Assembly (NCBI GenBank): GCA_019115665.1
Contig: DXDD01000145.1
Coordinates: 1-48,414, forward strand
Reading direction: 5' to 3'
Origin: Candidatus Eisenbergiella pullistercoris
Lineage (GTDB): Bacteria; Bacillota; Clostridia; Lachnospirales; Lachnospiraceae
Length of the DNA: 48,414 nucleotides
Every line of letters begins with the position of its first letter. Position 1 is the first letter of the stretch. The position numbers were made by a program, and so were the translations under genes. Of the stretch, positions 1 through 7,657 are shown in pieces. The notes beneath the pieces were generated by a model that saw only the letters and a program-made list of their open reading frames with translations, made no database searches and was not told the origin of the DNA.

Positions 1-10
1 TGTTCAGACA

Positions 11-130
11 GGTCTGCGCATTTACTGCGCAGACCGTACAAAAACGTACAGGAAGGAAGCATCCGGCCCATCGCGAAGCGATTGGAATGGCCGGATGCCG
101 TTACTGTTCTGCCGAAGGCTGAACAGTAAC
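11..130. repeat. Cluster of short perfect palindromes
   Basis: Three stem-loops follow one another. The first has 10-bp arms at 11-20 and 26-35 with a 5-nt loop. The second has arms ATCCGGCC (61-68) and GGCCGGAT (89-96) and encloses a smaller hairpin ATCGC-gaa-GCGAT. The third has 10-bp arms GTTACTGTTC (100-109) and GAACAGTAAC (121-130) around an inner GCC-gaa-GGC. None is followed by a clear T-tract, so they do not look like ordinary terminators. Similar arrays sit at 12741-12861 and 37623-37744. Function is unknown. Confidence 0.7.
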
Positions 131-170
131 CCAGTATGGGGGATACACGTTTCGAGATGCGTGTTTCGGC

Positions 171-199
171 TTGAATCCAGGAAATAATTTCTTTATAAT
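171..199 (+). promoter_or_regulatory. Probable sigma-A promoter of the decayed AAA-ATPase gene
   Basis: TTGAAT at 171-176 and a perfect TATAAT at 194-199 are separated by 17 bp. The -10 box lies 36 bp before the ATG at 236. The promoter appears intact although the gene behind it is broken, so the remnant may still be transcribed. Confidence 0.6.
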
Positions 200-235
200 G
201 GAAACAGCGAACGGATCTCAGAAAGAAATCAGCTG

Positions 236-1492
236 ATGGGAAATTATTTGAATCCGGGAAATGATAAATTTCAGGAAACTCTGAATTCCGCCATTTATGT
301 GGATAAAACGGAGCTTATTGCCTATACCAATTCCGTCATCCACACCAATCAGAAGTATATCTGCGCCAGCCGCCCCAGACGCTTCGGAAAGTCCATGACC
401 GCAAATATGCTGGCCGCTTATTACAGCCGGGGCTGCCATTCTGAAGCTCTGTTTTCCGGACTGAAGATTTCCTCTCACAGAAGTTTTCACGACTGCCTGA
501 ACCAGTATGACACTCTTTTCTGGAATATGCAGGAATTTCTCAGCCACAGCGGTAACGTGGCAGAACTGATTCAGCGTCTGAAACGCCTCAGCATTCGTGA
601 ACTGAAAAAGAATACCCTGACGTGGATTATTTTGACGATGCGGACCTGATCGAATGCCTGCAGGACATCTATCAGGAGACACGCAGACCCTTTATTATCA
701 TCATCATCGATGAGTGGGACTGTATTTTCAGAGAATTTCGGGAGGATAAGGACGCGCAGGCACAGTACCTGGACTTTCTGCGGGATATTCTGAAGGATAA
801 AGGCTATGTTCATCTGGTGTATATGACGGGCATCCTTCCCATAAAAAAGTATGGAACGCATTCCGCCCTGAATATGTTTGATGAATTTTCCATGACAGAT
901 CCCGGTCCGCTGGCGGAATTTGTCGGTTTCACAGAGAATGAAGTCCATACCTTGTGCGAAAAATATCAGATGGATATGTAGGAAGTGAAAAGCTGGTATG
1001 ACGGCTATTCCTTTGAAGATGTTCCTTCTGTCTACAGTCCCCGTCCCGTAGTAAGCTGTATGCAGTTTGGCAAAATAGGAAACTACTGGAATCGGACGGA
1101 AACCTTTGAGGCTCTGCGCATGTATATCGACATGAATTTTGAGGGGCTCAGAGATGATGTGCTGACCCTGCTGATTCACCTTGGCTATCTCGCCTATGAT
1201 TCCATCAGCCAATGCGTCTTTCTTCCCAACAACGAAATCCGGTCCGAATATGTAAATGCGGTTACCGTTCCCGGATGGGGTGAGGTGTCCAAAGCGCTGA
1301 AGAATTCTGCCGATACCCTGAACACAATCTGGAATCGTCAGCCGGAGCAGGTTGCAGAAGCCATCGATTCAGGAAATGCCGTATTTCCAGGGACTTTCCG
1401 GCTATGCAGGAAAAGTACTTCTTGTCGGAATCAGCTATGATAGAAAGACCAAAGTCCACAGCTGTGAAATAGACGAAATTTCACTGGAATGA
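236..1492 (+). pseudogene. AAA-ATPase-like / PD-(D/E)XK nuclease family gene, degraded
   Basis: This is a remnant of the widespread AAA-ATPase_like (DUF1703-type) family, which joins an N-terminal P-loop ATPase to a C-terminal nuclease-like domain; the cellular role of the family is not firmly known. The N-terminal part shows the family start (IYVDKTELI) and the motif SRPRRFGKSM, which contains the Walker A lysine. There are three lesions. A -1 frameshift lies in the run of five A at 605-609, where six would restore the reading KKEYPD. An in-frame TAG stands at 979-981, before KSWYDGYSF. A deletion near 1369 removes most of the nuclease domain. Past it, in another frame, the family tail (KVLLVGISYDRKTK) runs to TGA at 1490-1492. 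Walker B (IIIIIDEWD) survives. The deletion makes a functional full-length product very unlikely, even if the A-tract shift were a sequencing error. Confidence 0.85.
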
Positions 1493-1516
1493 CTCTACCA
1501 GAGAAAGGAGTTCCCC

Positions 1517-1741
1517 ATGATCTTATCCGACCGAACCATTCGCCAGATGCTTTCCGACCATTCTCTGGTGATCTCCCCTCTTACAGAAGATCAGATCCAG
1601 CCGGCCAGTGTGGATGTCCGCCTTGGGAAGCTGGTCTTCGCGCGTATGGATCAGGCCGCCGGGCATCCTTACCGCGGGAAATACCAGGGGCAGAAAGGCG
1701 CTACCGGTTCCCGCGTCTTTCTGGACAAAGAGCTTTCATAA
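1517..1741 (+). pseudogene. dcd: dCTP deaminase remnant with in-frame internal deletion
   Basis: The 74-codon frame begins with a recognisable dCTP deaminase N-terminus ([12 protein letters not shown], then [13 protein letters not shown]) and ends with the family C-terminus ([19 protein letters not shown]). Normal Dcd proteins are roughly 170-190 residues. Here about 100 residues between the DVRLG motif and the C-terminal strand are missing without loss of frame. The lost part carries the catalytic region and much of the trimer core, so deamination of dCTP to dUTP is not expected. A strong ribosome site (gagaaaggag) precedes the ATG. The gene lies 24 bp after the degraded AAA-ATPase gene, which also lost its middle. 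Identification of the two ends is firm; loss of function is inferred. Confidence 0.75.
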
Positions 1742-1834
1742 ACGCCGATAAAGGAACAGGACACACTGACCGGTCTTTGAAAGGAGATGCGGATCTGCGC
1801 GGAGCGGATTTCGTCCTCCGTTTTACAGTACGCG

Positions 1835-1900
1835 TCATATCCGTTTCGGAACGGGCTGTTTGCCGCTATATGCCTGGTTTATCAGGTCAATTCCTTTCAT
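1835..1900 (-). other. 21-codon ORF with a good ribosome site, possible gene remnant
   Basis: On the minus strand ggggagg precedes an ATG that opens a short frame ending in TGA at 1835-1837. The peptide (about MKGIDLINQAYSGK, then QPVPKRI) looks protein-like, and the next frame stays open for some 30 more codons with no stop, as if a longer gene had been frameshifted. I do not recognise a family. It lies at the 3' end of the polysaccharide cluster beside two decayed genes, so it may be a third remnant. It could equally be chance. Confidence 0.2.
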
Positions 1901-1917
1901 CCATTCCTCCCCAAAGT

Positions 1918-2916
1918 CTACGCGATCCCTCTCGCCCGCATGCTGAACCGGTGCAGGGCGCGCACCGGCCGGGGCGCGATGGAAAGAAGCAGAAGATACA
2001 GCTTCTGCCGTCCGGTCAGGTAAGGATTCGATACCATCCCGCGCACAGAGCGGCGGCAGCAGCGAATCACCTCCCGGTAAAAGGCGTTCTGGCGCGTCAT
2101 CTGTTCCACGGGGATGTGAAGCAGGTAATCCAGCCGCTGATACAGGCCGAAGCGCTCCGCCTCCTTTTCATACTGCGGGAAATACTCCTCCGTCAGCCGC
2201 CGGGCGTAATCCGCGTTTTTCACGATATCCGCAAACACCCGCGAAAACTCGCTGCGGCTCTTCTTTCTGGTGTTGCTCCCCGTCCGGTAGTAGACGTGAT
2301 AGAGCTGTTCGGGCAGGATGCGCACGCCGTCGGCTTCCGTGAGAAGCTGCAGGAGCAGATAAAAGTCCTCGTTCAGCTCCCCTTCCGGAAAACGTCTGTC
2401 CCTAAGGAGCGGCGCGTCGATCAGCTTGGTGCAGAAGGAGCAGTCTCCTTCGTGCAGGAGCAGGGTGCGAAAGAACGTCCCGCTGTCTCTGAAAACCGGT
2501 TCCTCTGGCGGCACGCACACGTCCGGCCTGCGTTTCCCGTCCTCTCCGATCTCATCCCGGGAGATCTGGACGATTCGGTATCCGCCGGAAAGCGCCTCCC
2601 GCAGCATGGTTTCGTACATCTGCGGCTCGATGAAATCATCACTGTCCACAAAGCCGTAGTAGTCCCCCCTCGCGTGCTCCAGTCCCAGGTTCCTGGCAGA
2701 GGAAGAACCTCCGTTTTCCTTGTGAAAAACACGGATGCGCCCGTCCTCCTGCGCCAGCCGGTCGCAAAGCGCGCCGCTTCCGTCCGTGGAGCCGTCGTCC
2801 ACCAGAAGGATCTCCAGATGTTTCCAGGTCTGGGCGCAGACGGAACGCACGCAGCGTTCCAGACAGTCCATAATATTATAAACCGGTATGATCACCGTGA
2901 CTAACGGCTGCTCCAT
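1918..2916 (-). CDS. Glycosyltransferase family 2 (EPS cluster)
   Basis: Predicted cytoplasmic, membrane-associated transferase that adds a sugar from a nucleotide donor to the growing lipid-linked repeat unit. The 332-residue protein opens with the GT-A start VTVIIPVYN, then the nucleotide-binding LVDDGSTDGS (residues 38-47) and the metal-binding DSDD (91-94). The C-terminal 150 residues are charged and helical, as in other capsule GT2 enzymes, and show no obvious membrane span. It is the last gene of the minus-strand cluster. An AGGAG ribosome site precedes the ATG, and a small GCCGCC/GGCGGC hairpin lies just upstream of that site. Donor and acceptor sugars cannot be told from sequence. Confidence 0.9.
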   Translation of the reverse strand: MEQPLVTVIIPVYNIMDCLERCVRSVCAQTWKHLEILLVDDGSTDGSGALCDRLAQEDGRIRVFHKENGGSSSARNLGLEHARGDYYGFVDSDDFIEPQMYETMLREALSGGYRIVQISRDEIGEDGKRRPDVCVPPEEPVFRDSGTFFRTLLLHEGDCSFCTKLIDAPLLRDRRFPEGELNEDFYLLLQLLTEADGVRILPEQLYHVYYRTGSNTRKKSRSEFSRVFADIVKNADYARRLTEEYFPQYEKEAERFGLYQRLDYLLHIPVEQMTRQNAFYREVIRCCRRSVRGMVSNPYLTGRQKLYLLLLSIAPRPVRALHRFSMRARGIA

Positions 2917-2931
2917 AAGCGCTCCTGTTCT

Positions 2932-3011
2932 GCCGCCCCGGGCGGCGTTTTGGCCTCTCCTCTTTCTTCGGGCCCGATCTGTTTCCGGGCCCTGATCTGT
3001 TTCCGGACCCC
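2932..3011. repeat. Hairpin plus 18-bp tandem repeat between two glycosyltransferase genes
   Basis: GCCGCC (2932-2937) and GGCGGC (2941-2946) form a tight palindrome just upstream of the ribosome site of the 1918-2916 gene. Next to it are two near-identical 18-bp units (2976-2993 and 2994-3011, both starting GATCTGTTTCCGG and differing at two positions), with degenerate copies on either side. No T-tract follows on the minus strand. This is probably slippage-generated spacer sequence. Confidence 0.55.
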
Positions 3012-3019
3012 ATCTTTTT

Positions 3020-4159
3020 TCAGGGACGGATCATCGGCGCGGGGGACAGGGGGCCGGATTCCGGAAAGACCATCCGTCCCTTTTCCCAGCCCTCATACAG
3101 GGAAAGGCAGCGGGCCGCAGCCGTATCCGCGTTCCATTCCTTCAGGATCGTTTCGCAGGCCTTGCGGCCCATCCGCTCCCGGTCCTTTTTGTTTTCGAGC
3201 AGATGGCGCACCGCCCCGGCGAAGTCCTCGTAGCGGTTCCGGTAATAGACCATGCCGTTTTCTCCGTGCCGGATGAGGAAGGGGACGGCTCCCGCTTCCC
3301 GGCTCGCCACCACGGCGCATCTGCTGTTCATCGCTTCGTTTACCACCGCTCCCCAGCCCTCCAGATGGTTGCTGGTAAACAGGAAGACATGGCTTTCCTC
3401 CATGGCCCTTCTCACCTCCGGCGGGGGCAGGAAGCCCGTCATCGTCACCAGGCCGGAAAGCTCCTTCTCCCGGATCTGCGCCTGCAGCTTTTCCTCCAGT
3501 TCCCCTCCGCCGATCAGCTTCAGCCGGAAATCATAGCCCGCTCCGCGCAGCTCCTCCGCCAGTCGGACGGCATACTCCGGATGCTTCAGGGGCATCAGCC
3601 TGCCCGCCCACAGAAGCTGTACCGGACCCTCCTGCGGCTTTTCCGCCTGCAGGGACGGATCCTTCGTCTCCGGAAAATAGCCGAAGCGGAGCATTTTTCC
3701 GGGATAGGCGTGGATCAGGGTAAAATCGGATGCCACATATCCTCCCGCGCACAACAGGTACACCGGCCGGTTCCGGTAGCGGATATGCTCCTTGTATTTG
3801 GACGCAAGGCCCCAGGGAGAAACCGCCTTCCACTGTCCCTCCCGGTAGATGCGCTCGCTGATCCGGAAGGCCGGCTTTCCGCTTTCCAGCCGGTCAAAGA
3901 TCAGCTCCGGGTCCTCCATCCATCCCGCCAGCAGCAGATCGCAGCCGTTGATCCTCTCCCGGCAGAGCGCCTCCTCTTCATAAAGAAGCTTCACATAGGG
4001 AAGCGCCTTCAGGTCCGCTTCCCAGCCCATCCGCACCCGTTCCTCCTCCATCGGCTCCGTCTGGACGAAGGTGAAGTCCTCCCCCAGCCGCTGGTACATG
4101 GCGTCGCAGAAGGGAATCTGGTGGTGATTGATATAATTGGATACAAAAACTGCCTTCAT
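3020..4159 (-). CDS. Glycosyltransferase family 4, GT-B fold (EPS cluster)
   Basis: Retaining GT-B transferase expected to extend the polysaccharide repeat unit in the cytoplasm. The 379-residue protein has an N-terminal acceptor domain starting MKAVFVSNYINHHQIPFCDA. The C-terminal donor domain begins near LLWAGRLMPLKHPEYAV (about 182-198). It carries the GGGELEE turn (218-223) and the E-x7-E motif EGWGAVVNE (E267 and E275), with NEAM and ASREAGAVP after it, typical of GT4. A proline-rich tail of about 15 residues ends the protein. It is followed after 103 bp by the GT2 gene and preceded 30 bp away by another GT4 gene, consistent with one transcript. Sugar specificity is unknown. Confidence 0.9.
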   Translation of the reverse strand: MKAVFVSNYINHHQIPFCDAMYQRLGEDFTFVQTEPMEEERVRMGWEADLKALPYVKLLYEEEALCRERINGCDLLLAGWMEDPELIFDRLESGKPAFRISERIYREGQWKAVSPWGLASKYKEHIRYRNRPVYLLCAGGYVASDFTLIHAYPGKMLRFGYFPETKDPSLQAEKPQEGPVQLLWAGRLMPLKHPEYAVRLAEELRGAGYDFRLKLIGGGELEEKLQAQIREKELSGLVTMTGFLPPPEVRRAMEESHVFLFTSNHLEGWGAVVNEAMNSRCAVVASREAGAVPFLIRHGENGMVYYRNRYEDFAGAVRHLLENKKDRERMGRKACETILKEWNADTAAARCLSLYEGWEKGRMVFPESGPLSPAPMIRP

Positions 4160-4189
4160 CGTTACCTCCCCTCCAGGCTCCTGCCGCCG

Positions 4190-5590
4190 TCAGCCCAGGA
4201 TCTCCCGGTATATCTCCATCATCCTTCTGTAATTGGCGTCTCCGTTGTGATTCTGTCTGCCCCGGATCCTCGCCTGCCGCGACAGTTCTTCCGCCAGCCC
4301 GTCGTCCCGGAAGATCCGCCGGATGCAGCCGGCCAGCGCATGCACGTTTCCTTTTTCAAAAAGCAGCGCGCTTTTCTGATCCTCCGCCATGTCCGGAATG
4401 CCTCCCGTTCGGGACGCCGCGCAGGGAACGCCGAGCAGCATGGCCTCTCCCAGGGAATTGGGCGAATTTTCCAGGGAAGAGGGGCAGACGAATACATGGC
4501 TGTTCAGATAGGCCTCCTTCATCTGCAGGTCCGTCAGATTTCCCAGCACGCTCACCCGCTCCGCAAGCCCCTTCTTTCGCATCAGCTTCCTCAGATAGTT
4601 TCCGTATCCGGAAATCTTCAGCTTTTCCTTCAGGGTATCGTACCCGGTGATACGGATCCCCGCCACGCTGATGTGGGCCTGCGGAAACTCCTGCAGGATC
4701 TCTTCCATCGCCAGAAGCAGGTAGTGAAAGCCCTTCAGGGGATAATCTCCCTGGCTTGCGAAGATCTCATAGCTCCGGCAGTTCTTCCGGCTCCAGCTTC
4801 CTTCATAGAAGCAGGCGCGCATGGTCTCATTCAGCCTGTGCCAGGTCAGAGACGGATTGACCGCCAGCGTCCCTTCCCGGTCGAACCGGGTGCGCCCCGC
4901 CACATGGGCGCAGCCGGAGAGGATCTCCCTTTCCCGTTCCCCGCGGAGCCGGAACTTTTCCTGCTGCTGCCGGAGGCTGTCTTTCCGGAGCAGATCCCGC
5001 AGCGTCACGCTTTTCTGCACCGCCGGAGGAAGGTCCGCCATATAGCTCTTCGCGCATTCCCCCACCAGGCCCTGGATCCCCACCAGCGTCCGCTCCGGAT
5101 ACCGGAAGGCCCGCTCCATGGCCAGGGCGTGAGGGAACTCCGTTCCGAAGATGTGGACCAGATCCGGCCTGAAATCCGCAAGGATCTGCGCAAACCGCTT
5201 CTCCAGCATCGGATCATACCTTTCCGGGCGCTTCAGATCCTCCCGAAAGCCATAAAGCCAGACCTCTCTGCCCGCCTCCGGAGCCTGCCCCGCCGGCTGC
5301 AGGCCTGCTGCTGTCTGCCGCTTTCCCGCCGGCTCCTGCCCTTCCGCCGGCCGGCTCTGCCCGGCCGTCAGCGGATACAGCCGCCGCTTTTCGGAGATCT
5401 CCGTCCCGGAAAGCGGATCCACGGGAAAACAGATGCCAAGCTCCATCTCCTCCGCTCCCTTTCCGTCCCCGTCTTCCGCCAGAAAACGGTTCAGCGCGCC
5501 GGTGATCCAGCCTTCCCGCACGCTGCATTCCAGCCCAAGCGCCTTTCCCACGGCAGGCGGACAGATATTCAGAAGCCACAGAATCCTCAT
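4190..5590 (-). CDS. Glycosyltransferase family 4 with low-complexity insert (EPS cluster)
   Basis: The 466-residue protein starts MRILWLLNICPPAVGKALG, a start common to clostridial capsule GT4 enzymes. It has a C-terminal Rossmann domain with the E-x7-E motif ENSPNSLGE (E374 and E382) followed by ASRTGGIPDMAEDQKSAL. It should transfer a sugar onto the lipid-linked oligosaccharide. Residues about 79-110 are an unusual alanine/glycine/proline/glutamine-rich stretch encoded by CCGGC-rich DNA; it looks like an expanded loop between strands of the N-terminal domain. The ATG overlaps the TGA of the upstream gene by 4 nt (ATGA), so translation is probably coupled. Donor sugar unknown. Confidence 0.9.
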   Translation of the reverse strand: MRILWLLNICPPAVGKALGLECSVREGWITGALNRFLAEDGDGKGAEEMELGICFPVDPLSGTEISEKRRLYPLTAGQSRPAEGQEPAGKRQTAAGLQPAGQAPEAGREVWLYGFREDLKRPERYDPMLEKRFAQILADFRPDLVHIFGTEFPHALAMERAFRYPERTLVGIQGLVGECAKSYMADLPPAVQKSVTLRDLLRKDSLRQQQEKFRLRGEREREILSGCAHVAGRTRFDREGTLAVNPSLTWHRLNETMRACFYEGSWSRKNCRSYEIFASQGDYPLKGFHYLLLAMEEILQEFPQAHISVAGIRITGYDTLKEKLKISGYGNYLRKLMRKKGLAERVSVLGNLTDLQMKEAYLNSHVFVCPSSLENSPNSLGEAMLLGVPCAASRTGGIPDMAEDQKSALLFEKGNVHALAGCIRRIFRDDGLAEELSRQARIRGRQNHNGDANYRRMMEIYREILG

Positions 5591-6456
5591 TTCCTTTTCC
5601 CCTTCCGTCTTCCCAGCGTATAAACCACCGTCTTCACCGCGTTATAGCCCTTTGCCATGGAAGGACTCTCCGCCATCCGCGTCCGCAGGGGCGCGAGCGT
5701 GGCCAGAAGGATCCCCCGATAGCAGGCGCTCTTTACCCGTCCCATGTAAAACCGCGTGATCACCCGATGCTCCAGCGCCGAACGTCTCCGGCTCTCTTTC
5801 GTCTCCGAATAGCCGCCGCCCTCGTAGGAGCAGACGACGAGGGGCAGATGCACCGGCTCCGCGTCCCTTTCATAGAGGCAGTACAGAAAATGCTCATAAT
5901 CTCCTCTCACGCGGAAATCCGTGTCGTATCCTCTTTCCCAGAAAAGAGAAGCGTCGTAAAAGCAGACCTGATGACAGGGAAGGTTGCGATAGCAGGCAAA
6001 ATCCGTCAGCTTCGGCGCGGAGCAGACGCGGCTCTGCTGCTTTTCATTGTACTGATCCCCATAGAAAAGGAACGGTCTGGCCCGCAGCCTGCTGTCCCGT
6101 CCCGCCTCCGTCTCTCCGATCAGCTCCGCCGTCCGGGCCAGCACCAAAGGATCATACAGACTGTCTCCGCAGTTCAGAAAAAGCACATAATCTCCATTGA
6201 TCTCCGGCAGAGCCTGATTCATGCCGTCGTAAATTCCCCGGTCCGGGCCGCGGAAAATACGCACCCTGCTGTCCGCCGCCAGGCAGGCTCCTTCCGCAGG
6301 CACGTCCTCCGGCAGGGAGCCGTCCGTGGAGCCGCCGTCCTTGATGATGATTTCAAAATTCCCATATTCCTGGCGGAGCACGCTTTTTACGGTTTTGGCC
6401 AGTTTTTTCCCGGGATTGAGGGATACGATCACGATACTAAAAAATATATGAGCCAT
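5587..6456 (-). CDS. Glycosyltransferase family 2, WcaA-like (EPS cluster)
   Basis: The 289-residue GT-A enzyme starts with FFSIVIVSLNPGKKL and has the variant nucleotide motif IIIKDGGSTDGS (residues 36-47), typical of the colanic-acid-type GT2 subgroup. FLNCGDSLYDP occupies the usual metal-site position. LPCHQVCFYDASLF and DYEHFLYCLYE match the acceptor half of this subgroup. The start overlaps the end of the polymerase-like gene by 20 bp, and its stop overlaps the next gene by 4 nt, so it sits in a tightly coupled gene string. Predicted cytoplasmic face of the membrane; sugar unknown. Confidence 0.88.
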   Translation of the reverse strand: MAHIFFSIVIVSLNPGKKLAKTVKSVLRQEYGNFEIIIKDGGSTDGSLPEDVPAEGACLAADSRVRIFRGPDRGIYDGMNQALPEINGDYVLFLNCGDSLYDPLVLARTAELIGETEAGRDSRLRARPFLFYGDQYNEKQQSRVCSAPKLTDFACYRNLPCHQVCFYDASLFWERGYDTDFRVRGDYEHFLYCLYERDAEPVHLPLVVCSYEGGGYSETKESRRRSALEHRVITRFYMGRVKSACYRGILLATLAPLRTRMAESPSMAKGYNAVKTVVYTLGRRKGKRK

Positions 6457-7657
6457 TCAGCCACTCCCTTTCCGTAAAGACCCAGGTATGATAGGGCAGC
6501 ACCCGCACCCCCACCTGGTCCGCTGTCAGAAGAAACACGCCGAAATACAGGGCGGAAAGAATCAGCACCGCCCCATACAGAAGCGTCCTTCTGTCCCATC
6601 CTTTTTCTCCCCTTTTCATGGCGCACAGCACGCCCGGCACCAGCAGAAGCTGGGGCGTGATCAGGTAATATCCCAGCCGGGAGATCAGCGGGAGAAAGGA
6701 GGCGCAGGTGTACAGCGCCAGTCCCAGCAGGTTCAGCTTAAAATAAAACAGGTTCGCCGGGCTTTCCTTCACCGTCCTCCAGCCCGCAAGACAGAATGCC
6801 AGCACGGCCGCGCAGCGCACGATCCCCATCAGGCTTCCTTCCAGCCCGGTTCCCTGCTCCAGATAAACCGTGTTCTGATAGGAGGGATACAGCTTCAGAA
6901 GGATCTCCATCCAGAAATCCTGAAACAGCGGAAGGCTTGCCGCAAAAACCGCTCCTATGGCCACCTGCCATTTCTTCCAGGGAAGAAGAGCGATGAGGTA
7001 CAGAGGGATCACCACCAGCACCGACTTGTGAAAAAGAGCCGCCCCCAGGATCAGCAGCACAAATTTTCCATATTCCCGCTTCAGCACGTATCGGAGACTG
7101 TAGAGCGTGACGGCCAGCACAAAATAATAGCGCACCGTGTTGAAGGTCCGAAAATACAGTCCCAGCAGCATGAACAGGGCGAAGGACAGGGAAAAATCCA
7201 GGCTCTGGTCGTACATGGCCTTCAGGAAAAGAAAGGTGGTGGCCGCCGCGAACACGCCGAAGACCAGAAGATAATTTTCTCCGCCGGACAGCGTATACAG
7301 AACCCGTACCAGCAGATTGAAGCCCGGCTCCGTCACCACATACCCGCCCACGAAGATTTCGTGGAAGGTATTCACATAATTCCCGTAGTCGTTCCCCACG
7401 TCGATGCGCAGCGCCGCAAGGCCCGTGAGCACCATGAACAGGAACAAAAGGACGGAAGCGTTCATGGCGCGGCGTCTGGTCATGCGCCTTCCGGCCATCC
7501 TCCCTCCGGCCATCTCCCCTCCGGCCGCGCTCCTTCCGGCCTCGTTTCTTCCGGTCCTGCCGTTTTCCCATGCCGGACCGCCGTATTCTGTTTTCACCAG
7601 CCAGGCGGCCCCGACCGTCAGGACGCCGACGCATCCATAAAACAGTATTCCCTTCAT
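6437..7657 (-). CDS. EpsG/Wzy-like polysaccharide polymerase
   Basis: Multi-span membrane protein of 406 residues with roughly ten hydrophobic segments and the EpsG-type core (ALRIDVGNDYGNYVNTF, then FRTFNTVRYYFVLAVTLYSL, then LFHKSVLVVIPLYLIAL). Such proteins are thought to polymerise lipid-linked repeat units on the outer face of the membrane. Between the first span and the second lies a basic, repetitive loop (about residues 31-64) made of five-residue units ending in GR or GG, encoded by a 15-bp tandem repeat. The gene overlaps both neighbours (4 nt with the upstream transferase, 20 bp with the downstream GT2). It is the only polymerase candidate in the cluster; no Wzx flippase is visible here. 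Confidence 0.8.
   Translation of the reverse strand: MKGILFYGCVGVLTVGAAWLVKTEYGGPAWENGRTGRNEAGRSAAGGEMAGGRMAGRRMTRRRAMNASVLLFLFMVLTGLAALRIDVGNDYGNYVNTFHEIFVGGYVVTEPGFNLLVRVLYTLSGGENYLLVFGVFAAATTFLFLKAMYDQSLDFSLSFALFMLLGLYFRTFNTVRYYFVLAVTLYSLRYVLKREYGKFVLLILGAALFHKSVLVVIPLYLIALLPWKKWQVAIGAVFAASLPLFQDFWMEILLKLYPSYQNTVYLEQGTGLEGSLMGIVRCAAVLAFCLAGWRTVKESPANLFYFKLNLLGLALYTCASFLPLISRLGYYLITPQLLLVPGVLCAMKRGEKGWDRRTLLYGAVLILSALYFGVFLLTADQVGVRVLPYHTWVFTEREWLNGSYIF
7488..7562. repeat. 15-bp tandem repeat, five units, inside the polymerase gene
   Basis: Five head-to-tail 15-bp units share the core CTCCGGCC or CTTCCGGCC. Because 15 is divisible by three, the repeat is read in frame as a five-residue repeat (NEAGR, SAAGG, EMAGG, RMAGR, RMTRR) in the loop after the first membrane span of the EpsG-like protein. 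Unit number could change by slippage without breaking the frame. Confidence 0.8.

Noticed and set aside
605-609. Programmed frameshift in the A-tract of the AAA-ATPase gene
   Set aside because: A stop codon farther on and a large deletion show ordinary decay; a programmed shift would not rescue the gene.
1787-2023. Open frame on the + strand after the dcd remnant
   Set aside because: AAGGAG touches the ATG with no spacing, no family is recognisable, and most of the frame lies opposite the GT2 gene.
3203-5623. Very long open frame on the + strand opposite two GT4 genes
   Set aside because: Its translation has no family motifs and is low in sense-like structure; the minus strand encodes two clear glycosyltransferases. 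High GC leaves long antisense frames open, as also at 35874-37649 opposite uvrA and 41485-43554 opposite ftsX and the M23 gene.
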